From NCBI GenBank assembly GCA_947462335.1, contig OX381704.1:22088442-22152441 (forward strand): a stretch of 64,000 nucleotides of DNA. The letters are read 5' to 3'. The stretch is from Harmothoe impar. Lineage: Eukaryota; Annelida; Polychaeta; Phyllodocida; Polynoidae. The translations under genes and the position numbers were made by a program. This document shows positions 24,762-39,259 of this stretch, piece after piece. Positions within the stretch are counted from its first letter, which is position 1, and the number at the start of each line of letters is the position of its first letter. Under the pieces are notes generated by a model. That model was not told the DNA's origin. It saw only the letters and a list, made by a program, of their open reading frames with translations, and searched no databases.

Positions 24762-27215
24762 ATTACAGCCTGAGATATCATTGTGTGTGTCTCCTATACA
24801 TGAGTGTATTTCTGATTAGAAAAATGTACCCTGCAGAAGGATTCGTCCTCATGTCCTCAATAACTGTTGCTATATCATGTAACTATCTTACTGTTCCGTC
24901 TATATCATATACAGCGACCATGCAAGCATGGTTAAAGTGAATAATTATTATATCCAATGATTGGGTCTCCAAACTCTTCTAAAATTGATCTGGGATATTG
25001 ACCAAGGCCAGGCTTCCCTTCCTGCTTATTCCACCCATGCTCATTACCCAAGATGATTTGTATAGTGAATCTATATATGATATTAATATGAGTATGAGAA
25101 GACATAAGGCATAAAGATCAGTTGATCGGTTGATCACAATCAGGCATTGAAGGAATGAAGAGGTTTCGAGAAAAGTAATACTTACAAAACTGTGTGGCTG
25201 ATATCCAATTTTATAATTCCTGCACAACATCTGGCTAAACGGCAGTTATCCTCTACCTGAAATAACATATCTCTGATTTACATGGAATAGAAGGCAGCTA
25301 TAGCAGTTACATGTAGAATAATCAACCTATAGTGCTGTCAATTACCTTAAGATAGTGTTAAAACATAAACCCACTGGGAAGTAGACATTTTCTTTCGATT
25401 TTCAAATATATAATGATAAGTAAGCAACTGCATCCAAATGGATGTTGTCGTCAGCCTTCAGCATGGGAATATGATATGTTTTCATAACAGTGCGAAGAAA
25501 GGTATGACTGAATAAATAGAAAAGCTTACAATGCAGTGCGTTCAACTGAAGCCAGACAGTGCAATGTCCAACATTGTTACCCTGGGGCTAGGCAAAGCGG
25601 TGTTTACCATTTCCCAGTACAGCGAGCTGCTCAAACAATTCAACTTTTTGCTCATGGCTATCTTACTCCTAGAACACAGCATGTGTAACCATCAGAGCAT
25701 TTCCTATGCTGGACAGTCAGAGGTGCATTTTACTTACAGATGATTGTGCATTATTCCATATAAGAATTCCCGTGTTCCTTCTTGCAACTTTTACATTGTA
25801 ATGGACAGCTTCTGGACTATTTCAAGCAGTGACACTAAAAGCTTTCAATAGGGGTTTACAGACCCTTCTGTCCTGTATGTTGTGATGTGGTCTGAAATAT
25901 ATTCGCTTCAAGCACCATTTGCCATTTCGCACTGCAATGTGTGTTCTTGAAATGAGGGTGGGTTATCACACCTTACAACACATTTTTTAGCTGTTTGGGG
26001 CTGCTTGATGTAACAAACCTCACGGAGTTAATTCGCAACTGATGAATCCCTGACATAATTTACCAAGTGATTCACACCTTTAGAGTGGGTAGAAAATGTC
26101 AAATCGCATTTCATTTCTCTCTGAATATCTTTGCCCTAAGTTCATATGCGTTTGCCTTATTTGGGAAACCGGTAGAATTGAACAACATCAATACAATATA
26201 TTGAAAGCAGGCTAAAGATTCTACATATATAGTCGTTTGACACCACGATTCATATTACATTATCAAGCCTCATTCTAGGACAGAATAATCTCCCTATTTT
26301 TCTTGTGATAACACTTCTAGTAGCTCTCCTGAGAGCTAATATCTCAGGAGGAGAGAGCAATTTGACGAATGAAGCCTTGGTAAGCCTTTGCAATCATATC
26401 CTGTCAAGGTTTGGTGAGCTGCAGATGGAAATGGGGGAGCCAATCATTCTATAAAGTATTGAAGTCAGATATTATATTGGAGTATCATCAACATATCTGA
26501 GATGGCAATTTTGCATGTATATGGGAGCCTTTGGTTTCAACTCTGAAAACGGACAATAATATAATACATAAACAGCTGATCTTGTATAATATGTCTCTCA
26601 AGGATTGAACTTAGAAGAATGAAACTATAGTGATAAAGGTTTTCGATGCTATGTATGAATACGGAAATCTTGTAAAGCTATATATACTGATGGTGTTAGG
26701 TATTTTCACTAGTATCGGAAACTGGCGACGTCCTCCATCATCTCATTTATTTTCTCATAGTTTACTACGTTATGTACATAGAGGAATAGTAACACAGCCT
26801 CTTACCATACAGGGACTGCTGATGCTATTCTTATATTTGAGCTGAGACGCCAGCACAGAGTTCCTGCACATTCAGGCTTCTGAAGTTCCCTAAGAAATGT
26901 CGCAAAGATGTATTGCACTTAGGGTACTTTTTATATGTTATGATGATCCTTTAGGAACCGGCATGGCATGGGCTGTGGTAGGGCAGGGATGTGGTGGGGC
27001 AGGGATGAAGCTGTTATACGTCCTCTCTTCCTCCTTTCAAAGACATTTACAGTGGAACCTACAAAGCGTTTATGAGTGATATAAGGAGTAGCAGTCACCT
27101 TTTATTGCCGAGACATGCTAACACTCTTACCGAGCTCACCTCCTTAGATTCTGTTCCTCTTTATCCCCTAGGACTAGTGTGGGGTTGGCATAAATACACA
27201 GGGTAGTCTAGCAGC
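24762..27215. other. Unassigned host DNA
   Basis: AT-rich; reading frames up to about 83 codons only, none recognisable. No bounded element found. Confidence 0.3.
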
Positions 27216-27920
27216 TTAACTCTTCCTTTACCAGGCTCCACATAAAGACACCCATCCCAAGACCAGATTTTTTCAGATGTTTTTCAAATGGGATATTGGG
27301 ATTTAGGGGATGGTCTAACCTTTTAGAAACTGAAAGAATTTTGTAATTATTCAAACTAGAAGTACATCTGTGACAAAATGAACAATGTTGAATAACAAGA
27401 AAGTAAGATACCAAAATCGCCCTAAATGTTCCAATTAGGGAGATAAAGCCCTATTTGAAATAAAATATAGCTTATTTTAATGCATATGTTGCCATTGAAA
27501 CTTACATTTAGGCCACAATGCATCAAAATAGACCTTAATTTTTGGTACCATCCTTTTCAGCATGAAAAATTGGACAAAACTATTTTTCACTAAAAAAAAT
27601 TATTGTTTGACTTTTTTTTCGATTTTTGCCTTAAATATTGCTCAAATCAGATTGAAAATGAGTTAAATATTATCCAAGTTGATATGCCCAGCATTTCTGA
27701 AATATTAGATGTATGTATAAATGGATTAAGATATGCAGAGACAATGTGTCATAAACTACTGTCAGAAAAAATTGTGGGATTCTATCAACTTTTAGACAAA
27801 CCACAGGGGGTCAAAAATCGGCCAAAATCGGCCAAAAATCGGTGATTAACTCGCATTAATGCGTGTACGGTCCTGTACAGTAAACTCGCAATAATGCGTG
27901 TACGGTAGAGGAAGGGTTAA
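27216..27920. mobile_element. 705-bp TTAA-bounded MITE, TTAACCCTTCCTCTACC family
   Basis: TTAACTCTTCCTTTACC left and GGTAGAGGAAGGGTTAA right (two mismatches between the arms), with TTAA at each end as for piggyBac-type elements. Near the right end is a tandem pair of ACTCGCA(T/A)TAATGCGTGTACGGT. An AT-rich reading frame at 27,603-27,845 shows no transposase motif. Confidence 0.6.
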
Positions 27921-29089
27921 AGGAACCTACCTCAACTGTCCCCACTTAGTACAGTAACAATACTTCTTCTATCTTTACAATTTCATTTCGCTGCGGCACA
28001 AGTATTAACTATGATTTTAGTGTGAATCCCAAATATGGTCCAGTGACAGAGACTTTCTTGTAGGTGTTATAGCTATGTGTTAGAGGGTGGTGTTGGGGCA
28101 TATTATAGAGGTTTTCGTAGCATGATGTATTTCCAACAGCAACCAGCTGTGCAAACTGTATAAAATGACCAAATGAAAATCCTTATCCAGATGTTTAACA
28201 AGACTGTCTGTACCTTTTAGCACAGTGGAAAGCGATAATATAGTCAGGAGGAGGTGTTTTACCCAGATAGGCAATGTCTTTTAAAAACATCATATGTCAG
28301 CTAAAACAGAGACAAAGGAAACTATTTTAAATATCCTTCATAGATAGCTTTAAGGTCATAGACATCATCTGAAGGATGAACTGAGGAATTGCAATAAATG
28401 ATGTTAGAGGAGGGATATTTAGATGTCATTTGAGTCTCATCAGAGATGCAATAATCTTAAAATTCATGATAGAATTTCCTAAATGACTTCTATTAATAAT
28501 TTGGCAGGGCCATCAGTGTCATCACCAGCTGAGGGACAGCTGAATATGAAAATTCTAGTTAGATTTAGTATAATTAAATCCAATTAATTCAATCTAAATT
28601 ATGCAGGGAGGGTAATGCTGATGAAGTCATTAAAAGGTGTGGGGTTTCGTCAGCTCTGGGAGAAGACGGTCTTTCCTTGGGTGGGCTGGTTGTAGCTCCC
28701 TCCAATGAAAACAATGGTCCAGCAATTATTGTATGTTTCTTAAAGATATTTCTTGTCCTTTTAGCCAGTGGTCACAGTAAACGCCCCTCAAGCACTTGGC
28801 CCTACCCTACCATTTTCCTTTTCATTCTCTGCTCAGTTAGTGACAATACAAACTTATTGCATAATAATGGCCTCATATGGCATACCTATGGCCCTTCATC
28901 CAATAATCGTCGGGTGAAGGGGGACAATTGTGGCTATCGTATCACTTTTTATATGGTAGTAGCAGTTAACTGACAGTGATGAATTTCCAGGTATATCTTA
29001 GTATGGGGCAATGGCTATATATGCAGAGGTAGCAAAGTCTTCTGCTGGGGTTGTATTCGCCCAGCCTGCAGTGTGCACCGGTGTTCTCT

Positions 29090-29240
29090 GATATTACCTC
29101 CAGCAACTGGAGAAATTAGAGGAAGGCGCAGGGGGCCGTGGCAATAACTTCCGCCCTGCCAGGAGAACTTCCGACCTAATTTCTGTTGTTCGTGTTGGCA
29201 TGTCCTTAGATAGGAGAGGCAGATGGGGAGTAGATAGCAC
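29090..29240. repeat. Array III block with CTTCCG(C/G)CC motifs, copy 1
   Basis: ATTACCTCCAGC...GGAGAAATTA..GGAAGG(C/T)GCAGG, then AACTTCCGCCC and ACTTCCG(A/G)CCTA. Further copies at about 31,560-31,720, 39,170-39,255 (decayed) and 40,437-40,590. Confidence 0.6.
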
Positions 29241-30772
29241 AGGTATTTCTAATAATGAATCCTTTCTTTTTTTCAATCCAATGTCTATGGGTCTCCAGTA
29301 GACGTTGATATGTAAATAACCATTGCTCTCTCGTTTTATGGGAGGTGTCAAGTTAAGGATGAAAATACCACTTTGTTCAATTACAGTGTTGAATTGCCTT
29401 CTAAAATGACATAATCCATAAATACTTTTTGATTCTAAATATATATTTAATGAGCAGGACATTCAATTGCAAAGGGTTTAGAGACCAGAAGGCTATGATG
29501 GTCCTCAGCTAAAGGTACAATAGAAACTAGAGAGAGCATTTACTAGTATAGACATACATACACATTGAAATGCACTGAAAATCCATAGATTGAAAGGGTA
29601 AGTCAGTTCAGATTTTCCTAGGTTGGTCATTTGAGTGTTAGTCATAATGGCAAAGTTATATTCAAAAATGACCGAGGGGTCAGTCAGTAGTGGCTAACCT
29701 AGGTTCATCATTGGTGTGTTGTATTTGTATACAACTAGTTGGGGCCACCTGTCATGACGACTCAGTGGCTCCCCCTGGAAATAAAAAGACTAAGGTGGGT
29801 TGGTCAGTACTGACCAACCTGACAATAATAACTGACCTAGGTTGGTCGTATAGGGAGCCAAGGAATATCAGTGTGTATCCCCAGAATTGGGATGATGAGA
29901 TGCTTGGCACACTATGAATTTTAATCAGCAATCGGCACTGTGGTGGTTCTGCAGTATTAGTATGCAGGAGCTTGAAGGGGCCTTTCCCAAGCTTACCTTC
30001 TTATAGAGCTCATACAAAAATGCAACGTAAGAAGAGACCATACTGCCTTTATTAAAGGTTATGTTAGACGCATTACGAGTTGAAATTAGGTAACATCGGG
30101 CAATAGGAATATTCAGTCACTTTGCCTTTCTTGTAACATGATGAGCTAAAGAAAAAGCATCTGAACCACCGAGCCCAATAGCTCTATCAAATGGTGTAAT
30201 CTGTTAGAGATACATTAATACAGTGGGTGTTAGATAGTTGTAATTGCGACATGGTCGGCGGGGTCTTGTTTCTTACATTGCCAAGCTTTCCCCTCGCCCT
30301 ATCCTCATTGTGAAGAAGCCCGTTTAGTAATCTGATCTCAAATACAAGAGCTATTTTGTTGATGTCAGCATCTTTTTGCCTCAGCAGCTATCTGTGCAAG
30401 GTGTGAAACATGACCTCCAAAATCCAAATGCAGGATGTTTACTCATAGTCTCTCATACGCTCCACTTACCGGTCGGAAGAAATAGTAGAACTCTGAATGG
30501 CCAGGTATTCTACACTATAATAAAATATATTATAACAGCACATATCATGAGGGGAGAAGACAATGCCTTTCAAATCTAGTTATATACATATGTCATCATG
30601 TTAAAAATAAATGATTGAGACAAGAATAATAAACAATGAGAGATGTGTATATGTCATTGGATGAACAGTAATTATCTAATTATAAGACATATAATTGAAT
30701 TTATTTAAATTACCCCTATTCATAATTTGTCATGACTTAATGTGTGAGATTCAGGATCGAGTAAAACGCTGG

Positions 30773-31260
30773 ATGTGATAGGTCTAAATACATTAAAACA
30801 CAGGTCTTTCTTGATTACAGACTTCCATCTCCCCTGACATTGACTAAATTATGTATTACTGTTCATGATGATGATGTCACCAGTTACATAGATCAATGTC
30901 CTTGAAATATGTGCCCTGGAGGTAGGCAGACATCTGCTCCTAGGGGGTCTGCCTATAGCTGTCTTTTGGAAGGCTGTAAGCACTTAGTACAGACATTTAT
31001 TCAGGCCAGCTCCGCCAGACATGCTGAATTAAAATGTCATGGATGCTTTTAAAAAATGGAAGGGGAAGTAGCATGCGCTAAAGAAAGCAATGGAACCCGT
31101 CGTTGGCAAATGATAGGATAGCTGGAAAGAATAAAAGAATGGCCTGGGAATAAGTGATGGTTTTATGTACTGCTTGCACGGAGAAACCCGGTTGGTGCTC
31201 TGTATAGCCAGTGGTCACAGAAAACTCCCATCATGGGTGGGGTGTGCTACCCTACCCTAC
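30773..31260. repeat. Array III block with GATGTGATAGGTCTA and AAATGGAAGGGG, copy 1
   Basis: Partners at 35,192-35,660, 38,885-39,180 and about 39,700-40,110. The copies keep the order: GTCTA, TTAATTATG/TTATGTAT, AAATCAATGTCCT, CAGACATCT, GCACTTAGT, AATGGAAGGGGAA, GATAGGATAGCTGGAAAG, GTGGTCACAG. Confidence 0.65.
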
Positions 31261-33607
31261 ATACAAAAGTAGGTGTCCTTGTGTACTGAGCGTGCCATAA
31301 GTCTGTTTCCCTTTCATCTCGCCTCTGCTCGTTAAGTGCATGCACGGTGGTTGAAACATATCACATAACTATGGCTGACATTGGTGGGAGGGGGTCAGAT
31401 GCCACCATTGTGATTGTCACATGATCCTATCTCTTCATTTGCCATGTAGTAATATGTACAATACAGTAATGGCTTCAGGCTATGGGGCAGTATGTGTACG
31501 CAGCAGCGGTGGTGAAGTGTTAAGGTCTTGTCTTGAGTTGTGTTAGGGTGGCCTCCGCTCTTGCCCTCCCTGAAATTACCTCCAGCGCCGGGAGAAATTA
31601 CAGGAAGGTGCAGGACCTGTAGCACTAACTTCCGCCCCTGCAGGGAAGACTTCCGGCCTAGTTCCTATCGTTTGTGGTGGCAGTCTTCAGGCACTAGAGA
31701 CACAGACAGGGAGCAGAGAGTATGCAAATCCTATAAAGAAAAGACGAATACCATGAACAAAAGAGAGGTAGTTGATTTACATGCAATAAGTTGCCTACAA
31801 GTAGACACTAAATTGCAATAGCAGGTATAAAGACACAGGGGCGTAAGGAATCGACTGAATACTAGGTATGCATTGCATCGATTTAGTAGCGGCTGACTAA
31901 TGACACTAAATCTATTCAAAATTATGTGAGGAGAAAACACAGGTTATAATTAGATGCTTAGATACGATAAGACTTCAGCTGTAGTATAGGTCATATTATC
32001 GCTGTAAGTCTGGTGTCATTGCTATCCAGAGGGTAGAGCAGGGAGCATTAAGACATTTAGTATATTTCTAAACTTTCTGACACAAATCATCCATATACCT
32101 TTGTCAAAATGTATATTATATATAAGCACATTTTGTACTGGTCTGGGAATGTATGGTCTCAATGTTTGAGGCCAGTTGCCTTCTTGGAATTAGGACATAT
32201 AAATTTATAATGCCGACATGAAAAGGGTAGGCTCCTAATGGCTATGTAACCTATGACATGATAGAAGTTATATAGTACCAGATGCAACTTAAGGAAAAAT
32301 TACATAGAGGAGTAAAAAATATACTCCCAGTATGTTGTTACTAACGTTACATACATATATATAATAGCATACTATACAATGAGAAGTCAAGGCAATTATT
32401 ATGATGGTGCTTACTCATATGGCTGGCTTAACCTGCCCTTTTATTACAAAGACAAAAAAGTTCACTAGAACGACAAGACAACATACAATTAAGTAAGTGC
32501 AAAAACATACAAGTAAGCGCAAAAACATACAAATGTACCCCTTTTGATATTAAATACTTGAAAGCATAAGCTAAAATAGTCTGGCCATTGTCACTGGTGA
32601 GAGTTAAAAGTCCCTAATATGTACAGATATACATAAAACCGTTGAGAAATTTATGCTGTACTACCAAAGTTAGCCTACTCGTAATGTTACTTTGCAACAT
32701 TAGGGTTGGTATTTAGGAAAGATGCAGCTTATAATGTGCATCACCCACAGACAATCTATTTATGACACTGCCTGCTGCTCTATGTTTTTGGTTTTGATGG
32801 GGCTTGTGCAGCGTCAGGCAATTGGAGTTCTATTTGCAGTGAGGCAGACACACTGACCTCGGTGCCCGATCAGAAGCCTTTAATATTTCATCCCTGTGTT
32901 ATTACCAGTGAGCCTACCATGAACAACACCCATGTCAGGCTGCAGGACTGGCACACCCCCTCCATGCTCCCACACACCTCACCCACACCCCTTTCCATGC
33001 ACTAATGGCCATGCGATTTGAGGCACCTCTATAGTAATTACCTCACAACAACATCATTATTACGATCCCATGTCACAACAACATTGCAACTCTAAAAGTA
33101 CCCGTCCATGCAGTGTTCTGAGTGTAACATAGCAGCAGCCAATGATGAGAGACTACTAAGTATACAGGAAACTATTTGTGTAGGCAATGCAGTTTTGCTT
33201 CTTGTGTTTATTTGAGCATTGATTATATAGTTAGATGCTACTCATAGCAGTAGTGTGCTAGGGCAAAATAACTTAAATGAAATACACTTTACTGCTGGAT
33301 ACTGCCTGTGCATTAACACCTTGCAGATGTGCTAATCAAAATTGATGGAAATGTATAATCATCCAATCATCCAGAGTGTGATATAAACGCATTCATACAC
33401 AGATGATATGTCTGTAACAGTTTATTATAGATTGCATATTGAAATGTATTCCTGCAACATGTACTGACGTAAAGTGGAGCTAATTTCAGCTTCAGGATTG
33501 TTCGTGATATAATCTCTGAAATTATCTGCATTTTTCATAAGCTGCAGTTCCTCAGAAACAATACAAAGAGTGGATACCATCTTCCTTGTGCCCTCCCTTT
33601 TACTGAC

Positions 33608-33780
33608 TGGTCTCATGTGTTTAATTTTCTGCAGTCATGATTGCTTTCTGCTACATGGTCACCTGATGAACTGAAGCAGCAAAGACTGGACGAGGCCACC
33701 TGACCATCACGTGACTAATCCTTGTCTTTAGGTGTGTGTCTGATGGATGGGTGGCCTCAAGGTGAAAGATTACCCCAACC
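33608..33780. repeat. Array III block with CACCTGACCATCACGTGAC, copy 1
   Basis: Partner at 37,622-37,800. The stretch GCC(A/C).C(T/C)GACCATCACGTGACTAA is among the best conserved parts of the array and includes a CACGTG E-box. Confidence 0.6.
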
Positions 33781-36087
33781 CTGCAGACTTACAGAACTAA
33801 CAGACACTAATTAACCTGCATGCCTTAGATTGGAAAAAAAGATAAAAGATGATATAGAAAAAATAACTTCTAGGCAGATGGAGTTCAAAAGAGCCATGAA
33901 AATATCACTTTTTCCCAGATGCATCTTCATTAGTGCATGGTCTGTAAAATTGGCAAACTTTTCAAAGAATGGGAAGATGATGAGGGTTAGTACCTTTTAG
34001 AATAGATCAATGGCCAAGGATAAAGTACAATTGATACGAATGGGAACAATTCAAAATGGAAATGGTAGCGTAGAGATCTTTGTCACATTGCTTTGAGGAT
34101 TTTGATTAACAGTCAGGATAAAGCAATGATATTTTAAATGTCATTAAATACATTGCAGAACTATCATAAAGGAGTATTCATGGAATTAAACATTTTCTTA
34201 TCGTTGTTTAAACTTTTGAAGAAAGATCACGATGTAACTTTGATTAAAGGTTATGTTAGACAGCATAAGAAAGTGGTCTGAGTCCTAACATGAGGGGGGA
34301 AATGCTGCTATTGCTTTAAAACTTTAATGTCAAGAGCTAAAAATACGGTCAATCGGGTAATAAGAATGCTCAGCCATCTTGCCCCCATCCTACATGATGA
34401 CGACAGATATGGAATGTCAGCCCAAAGATGGGCATCTAAGCAGGCCGGCCCTGGCAGTTCCTGTCATCTTTGTTAAGGCATTTCAAAATCAGTATGTTTA
34501 CAAAAGGATTTCATACTAAACATTGAGGAAATTTGTGTAAAGTTAAACATGAAATTGAACCTCGTGTTCAAAGTGACGTATGTTATCGAAGTTCATCATT
34601 CTTCATGTTACCTAGACCAAACTCTGTGAAATATATTTTGTAGATAAATAGCAAAATAATACCCCAAATGGGCTGTCACAGCCAGGGCGATTTTATGGTT
34701 GAATTAGTTGGTGGCAGTATCTATTTCCTAACTTGGGGAAGCTTTACTCAGCCCCAGTCCTTATTATAGAGAGGCCCATTCTGTAAGCTGACCCCAATGT
34801 AAGAGTTATTTTGCTGACATCAGCCCTTTTGCCTCAGCTGCCAACTTTGCTAGGGGTGAATCACAACCTACAAAATCTTGATTGAGGAGATTTACCAAGG
34901 CCCTTCATTTACCAGGAACAAGAAAAAGAGGAAGTCGTCCAGGTGTTTCAAGTGTAGTATCAGACAACATTGAGGCAGTTTTAATGCAGGAAAAAGAAAC
35001 ATAAATGCTATCGCTTAAAAATAGCATCATCATCACAGCCATTAAGTAAACGATAAATAAAAGAAAGAAATTATAACAAGCAATGTCCGATGAGGAATGA
35101 TCAGCTGATCAGAACCGTTATCACCTAAAACGCAAATCCGAATGTGCTCCAATCACCCCTATTCATCAAATGGCCTACCGGGGAGCATGGATGTGATAAG
35201 TCTAGGTGGATTAGTAATCGAGTTATTTATTTTTCCAGGCTTCCGTCGAATATGACAAATAGCATGCGTTCACTGACATCAAGTTAATTATGTATCACTC
35301 TTCTTGTCATCAGTTATATAAATCAATGTCCTGATCCCCAGGGGTAGGTAGACATCTCCAAGGTGGGCTGCTTATATATCTACCTGCACTAAGCACTTAG
35401 TGTAAACATCACAGAGCCCTCAAACATGCCATACTCAAATGTCATGATTGCTTTAAAAAAATGGAAGGGGAAAACATGCGATCAAGAAAGCAACAGATCA
35501 AACTCGGCAACAGCATATGATAGGATAGCTGGAAAGAACAGAAGAATAGCCAGGGAATAAGTAATAGTTGTATGCACTACTCACAGAGCAACCCGGGTAG
35601 TGTCTTGTATAGCCTGTGGCCACAGCAGAGTGGATATCAGGTTTTGTTCTACCTTACTCACTACTAAAAGGCAATGGTTCATAGTATACATATATAAGAT
35701 GTTACTGTGATGAGTCATTAAAATTACGGTCAAATGAATGTGAAGCAAAGTCACCTCACAGTTGGACCAGTATTAACAAGAATTTTATAGCGTCAAAATG
35801 ATAGTATGGTATGGATACACGTAAATTGAAGCACAGACGAGTGTGTGCACTCTAACAGGGACGCATGCAAGTGTACTACTGCTGAACTCACCAGGTGGCA
35901 TGCCAACCCACCTGTGTGGTGACCAGTTACAGGCATACTGACAGTGGAGTGAGGCAAGTGCACACAGACTCTGACAATCTTCTTTTTTTGTGTTCTGTTC
36001 TACGTATATAATGGCTTAATGACACATAGACAGAGCTGCATGCTCAAGTGACCGAGTCAGTAGGAAAATCCCGTTCACACAGCCGTA

Positions 36088-36236
36088 TCCCAGCTAACAA
36101 AAAAACGTTATTTTACGTCAAAATAACGTTCTAAATCTGTATATAACGTTATGCCATAGTGAGGAGCCTTGGAGAAACGTTATATGACGTTAAATAACGT
36201 TACAAAATGGTGTATAACGTTTTTTGTTCACTGGGA
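36088..36236. mobile_element. 149-bp MITE with TA duplication and AACGTTAT repeats
   Basis: TCCCAGCTAACAAAAAAACG left and CGTTTTTTGTTCACTGGGA right, flanked by TA. The motif ATAACGTT/AACGTTAT occurs at least six times inside, in both orientations. Fits a Tc1/mariner-mobilised MITE. Confidence 0.65.
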
Positions 36237-37049
36237 TAGGTCTTGTGTCTCATTCTATTCATCCACCCCAGATCGAGTCCCCATTAGTTTTAAATGTGGT
36301 CCTTAATATGCAGAAAATGAAATATCTCTTCAGAACCTTTATATCAGCTTATTATTATAACGGTATAGTAGTGTAAATATTGTAAATCTTTCATTATGAG
36401 TTGTGTTTGCTATTTATACTATCTCTGTATCATTTTCGGTTTCTATTACATTCTAAAACGTATTTTAATCTTTTATCAAACCATATCTATGCTGAGAAAA
36501 TGATACAGTAATGTCCCAAGAAGAAAAGGCAGCGGTAGAGAGTTGAAAACCCTTACTCCCACCATGTAGTTTTCTGTAAGAGTCATGGCTTTATACGCTT
36601 ACATTTTTATGATCAATTTCATAAGATGTCATGCAACAGTCAGATCACATATTGAATTGATGGAATTGAAATCCATCCCCAATAACTTGTCCTTCAGATT
36701 ACATCCTCCTTTTATTTTACAATGGAGCACTTCTGTTATCATCGATTGCAATATCGCCGATTGCAGTGGTATTTCTAGATATTGTCAAACATTTTTATAA
36801 ATGTCCTAGAGTATTCCAATGAATAGAACAGGGGTTTCTATCTGACAGTGAGAATAAGGGGCCAAATTAAAGTGGCTACCATAATTATATCCTTTTGCAA
36901 TTCAAAATTGCAAATACAAAGGAGGCTCATAATGTGCACCCGTAGGCAGATAGACAATATATGCATGATGACATTGCTACTGGTTTTGTGTTCTTGCTTA
37001 CTGACCATTGTTATGGGGCTTGTGCATACTCAGAACATATTGTCTTCTA

Positions 37050-37294
37050 CCCTGAAAAAGTAAACTTGTCTCCCGACTCGTCTAAGTGACTGTCATAAAA
37101 TAGACGAGTCAAAAGTTGTCTAAGCTATCAGGTTACAATCCCACAAATAGAATCTGGAGCTGGCAAATGTTAGGTTTCGGGCTGGCACATGCCAGCTAGA
37201 AGACCCACTTCCTTGTCACTTAGACAAGTTTTTGACTCGTTTATTTTATGATAGTCACTTGGAAGAGTTTGGAGACAAGTTTACTTTTTGAGTG
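37050..37294. mobile_element. 245-bp MITE with long TIRs and TA duplication
   Basis: Arms of about 80 bp with a few mismatches: GAAAAAGTAAACTTGTCTCC at the left and GGAGACAAGTTTACTTTTTG at the right, also GACTCGT / ACGAGTC and CTTAGACAA. Flanked by TA at 37,048-37,049 and 37,295-37,296. A foldback, mariner-type MITE. Confidence 0.75.
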
Positions 37295-39259
37295 TAGCGT
37301 TGCTGACCTCTGTGCCTGGTAAGAAGACATCGCTATTTCATCCTTCTGTTAGCACTCATTGTTATTGTCTCTGGTAATTAGCTATTCCTTTACTTTGTCA
37401 TACAACACTACATTGAAACACATCGACTTTACATCCATACAATGAAAATACAGTATCTAATTAAAATGATTATGCAATATCTTTTCTCAGAAATGAACCA
37501 TCGGTCCGCTACACTGCAGCAGTACAGGAAAATTAACTGCATGTCAAGAGTCACAGTTCCTCAGAATTGTTATGATAAGTCAACAGAACCTCCCTCATGA
37601 GGATCACTGGGGGCTCTTCTTACTGGTCTCATGTGTTTAATTTTGTGCGACCATGATTGCTTTCTGCTACCTGGGCACAGGATGAGTGAAATGCCACATG
37701 AACAAACAAGGCCACCCGACCATCACGTGACTAACCCTTGTCTTTGGGTGTGTGGTTGATGGATGGATGGATAACCTCAAGGTGAGAGATTAACGTTGCG
37801 TACAGAGCCAATACACATCAATTAACCTCAACTGGACTTAGATTGGATAAGAAATAAAGATGATAAGGAAAACTTCCAGGCAGATGAACTTTAAAAGAGC
37901 CATAATAGTATCATTTTTTTCCAATGTGTTATCACTTACCAACGGACTGATAAATTGACAACCTTTTGCATAAAGAATGGCGACCTGGCGACTAGTATTT
38001 TAGATGAGAAAATATTGATTATGAGTTGCTCTTTTGGGGGAAAAGTTGGATATTATTTGGATTTTGATTAACATGACTTCACTGGAACTTTAAATAGCAT
38101 GCTATATTATGCAATACACAAACAAGTACCCCCTTCAGAATTAGTATGCAGGGACATTAATTTCATGGATTTGGACAGGTTTTATCGAATGGATTTTGAT
38201 ATGCTGTGTAAGAATGACAGTATTACCTTAATGAAAGGTTATGGAAGTACCTTGTAGAAATTCGAATCCAGACAAGGGGAAAACTTTGCAATATCACCTT
38301 TTGACTTCAATGCCAAGAGTTAAAAATAGGGTCCATCAGGAAATATGAGTGCTCAATCATCTTTCCCCCACCCTACGTGATGGCAACCGATATGGAATGT
38401 CAGCCCAAGAAAGGACATCTAAATAGCCATGCCTAGCACAGTCCTGTCATCTATATGTTTATTTATGAGCACAACACTATTATATTTCTTCCTTGTCATT
38501 GAGGATAAAGAGAATATCTATGTCTAGTGAATAAGCAGTTGAGAGACAGGGTCAGGTGTCATATATATGCTATTAAATGTGTAGCCTATTACCTGCCGTA
38601 TGTCTGAGGTAGTAACATTCTGTCAATCAAATTATTGCTAAGTATTCTTGAAAGGGAGATCCTCATATAACTTCTCATAACTTTTTGCCATGTTGTCTTT
38701 TAAATGTGCTTCTGTTATCACAGTCATCAACTAAAAGATGAATAAGATACATTGTCCAATGAGGGATTATTTTTCATTAGATTCTTATCACATGTGATTG
38801 AGTTTACTCTAATCACCCTTATTCATCAAATTTTGTCCTGGCATTCTGTTTGCAGATCTGCATGAGGATCACCACCTTGGGAAAGCTGGATGTGATAAGT
38901 CTAGGTGGATTAGTAATCAAGTTATGCATTTTTAACTCACGGCTTCCATACTTACATCAGCTAAGATGAATAGCATGTGTCCCCTGACATTAACTAAATT
39001 ATGCATCTGTTTAAGTCAGCAGTTATATAAATGAATGTCCTCACAATGTAAGCCCTGGAGGTAGGCAGATATCTCATGACTCCTAGGTGGGCTGCCTATG
39101 ACTGTCTTCATGGAGGCTGTAAGCACTTAATACAGACATTTGTTAGGGTCAAGGCCTTCAGACATGTTAAACATAAGAGGAATTATGAGAAGGTGCAAGG
39201 GCTACATCATTAACTCCTGCTTCTGTGAGAATGAATTCCTGCCTAGTATCTGTTGTGTA

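Noticed and set aside
27603..27845. 80-codon frame within the 705-bp TTAA element as a transposase remnant
   Set aside because: AT-rich with no DDD/DDE signature; too short.
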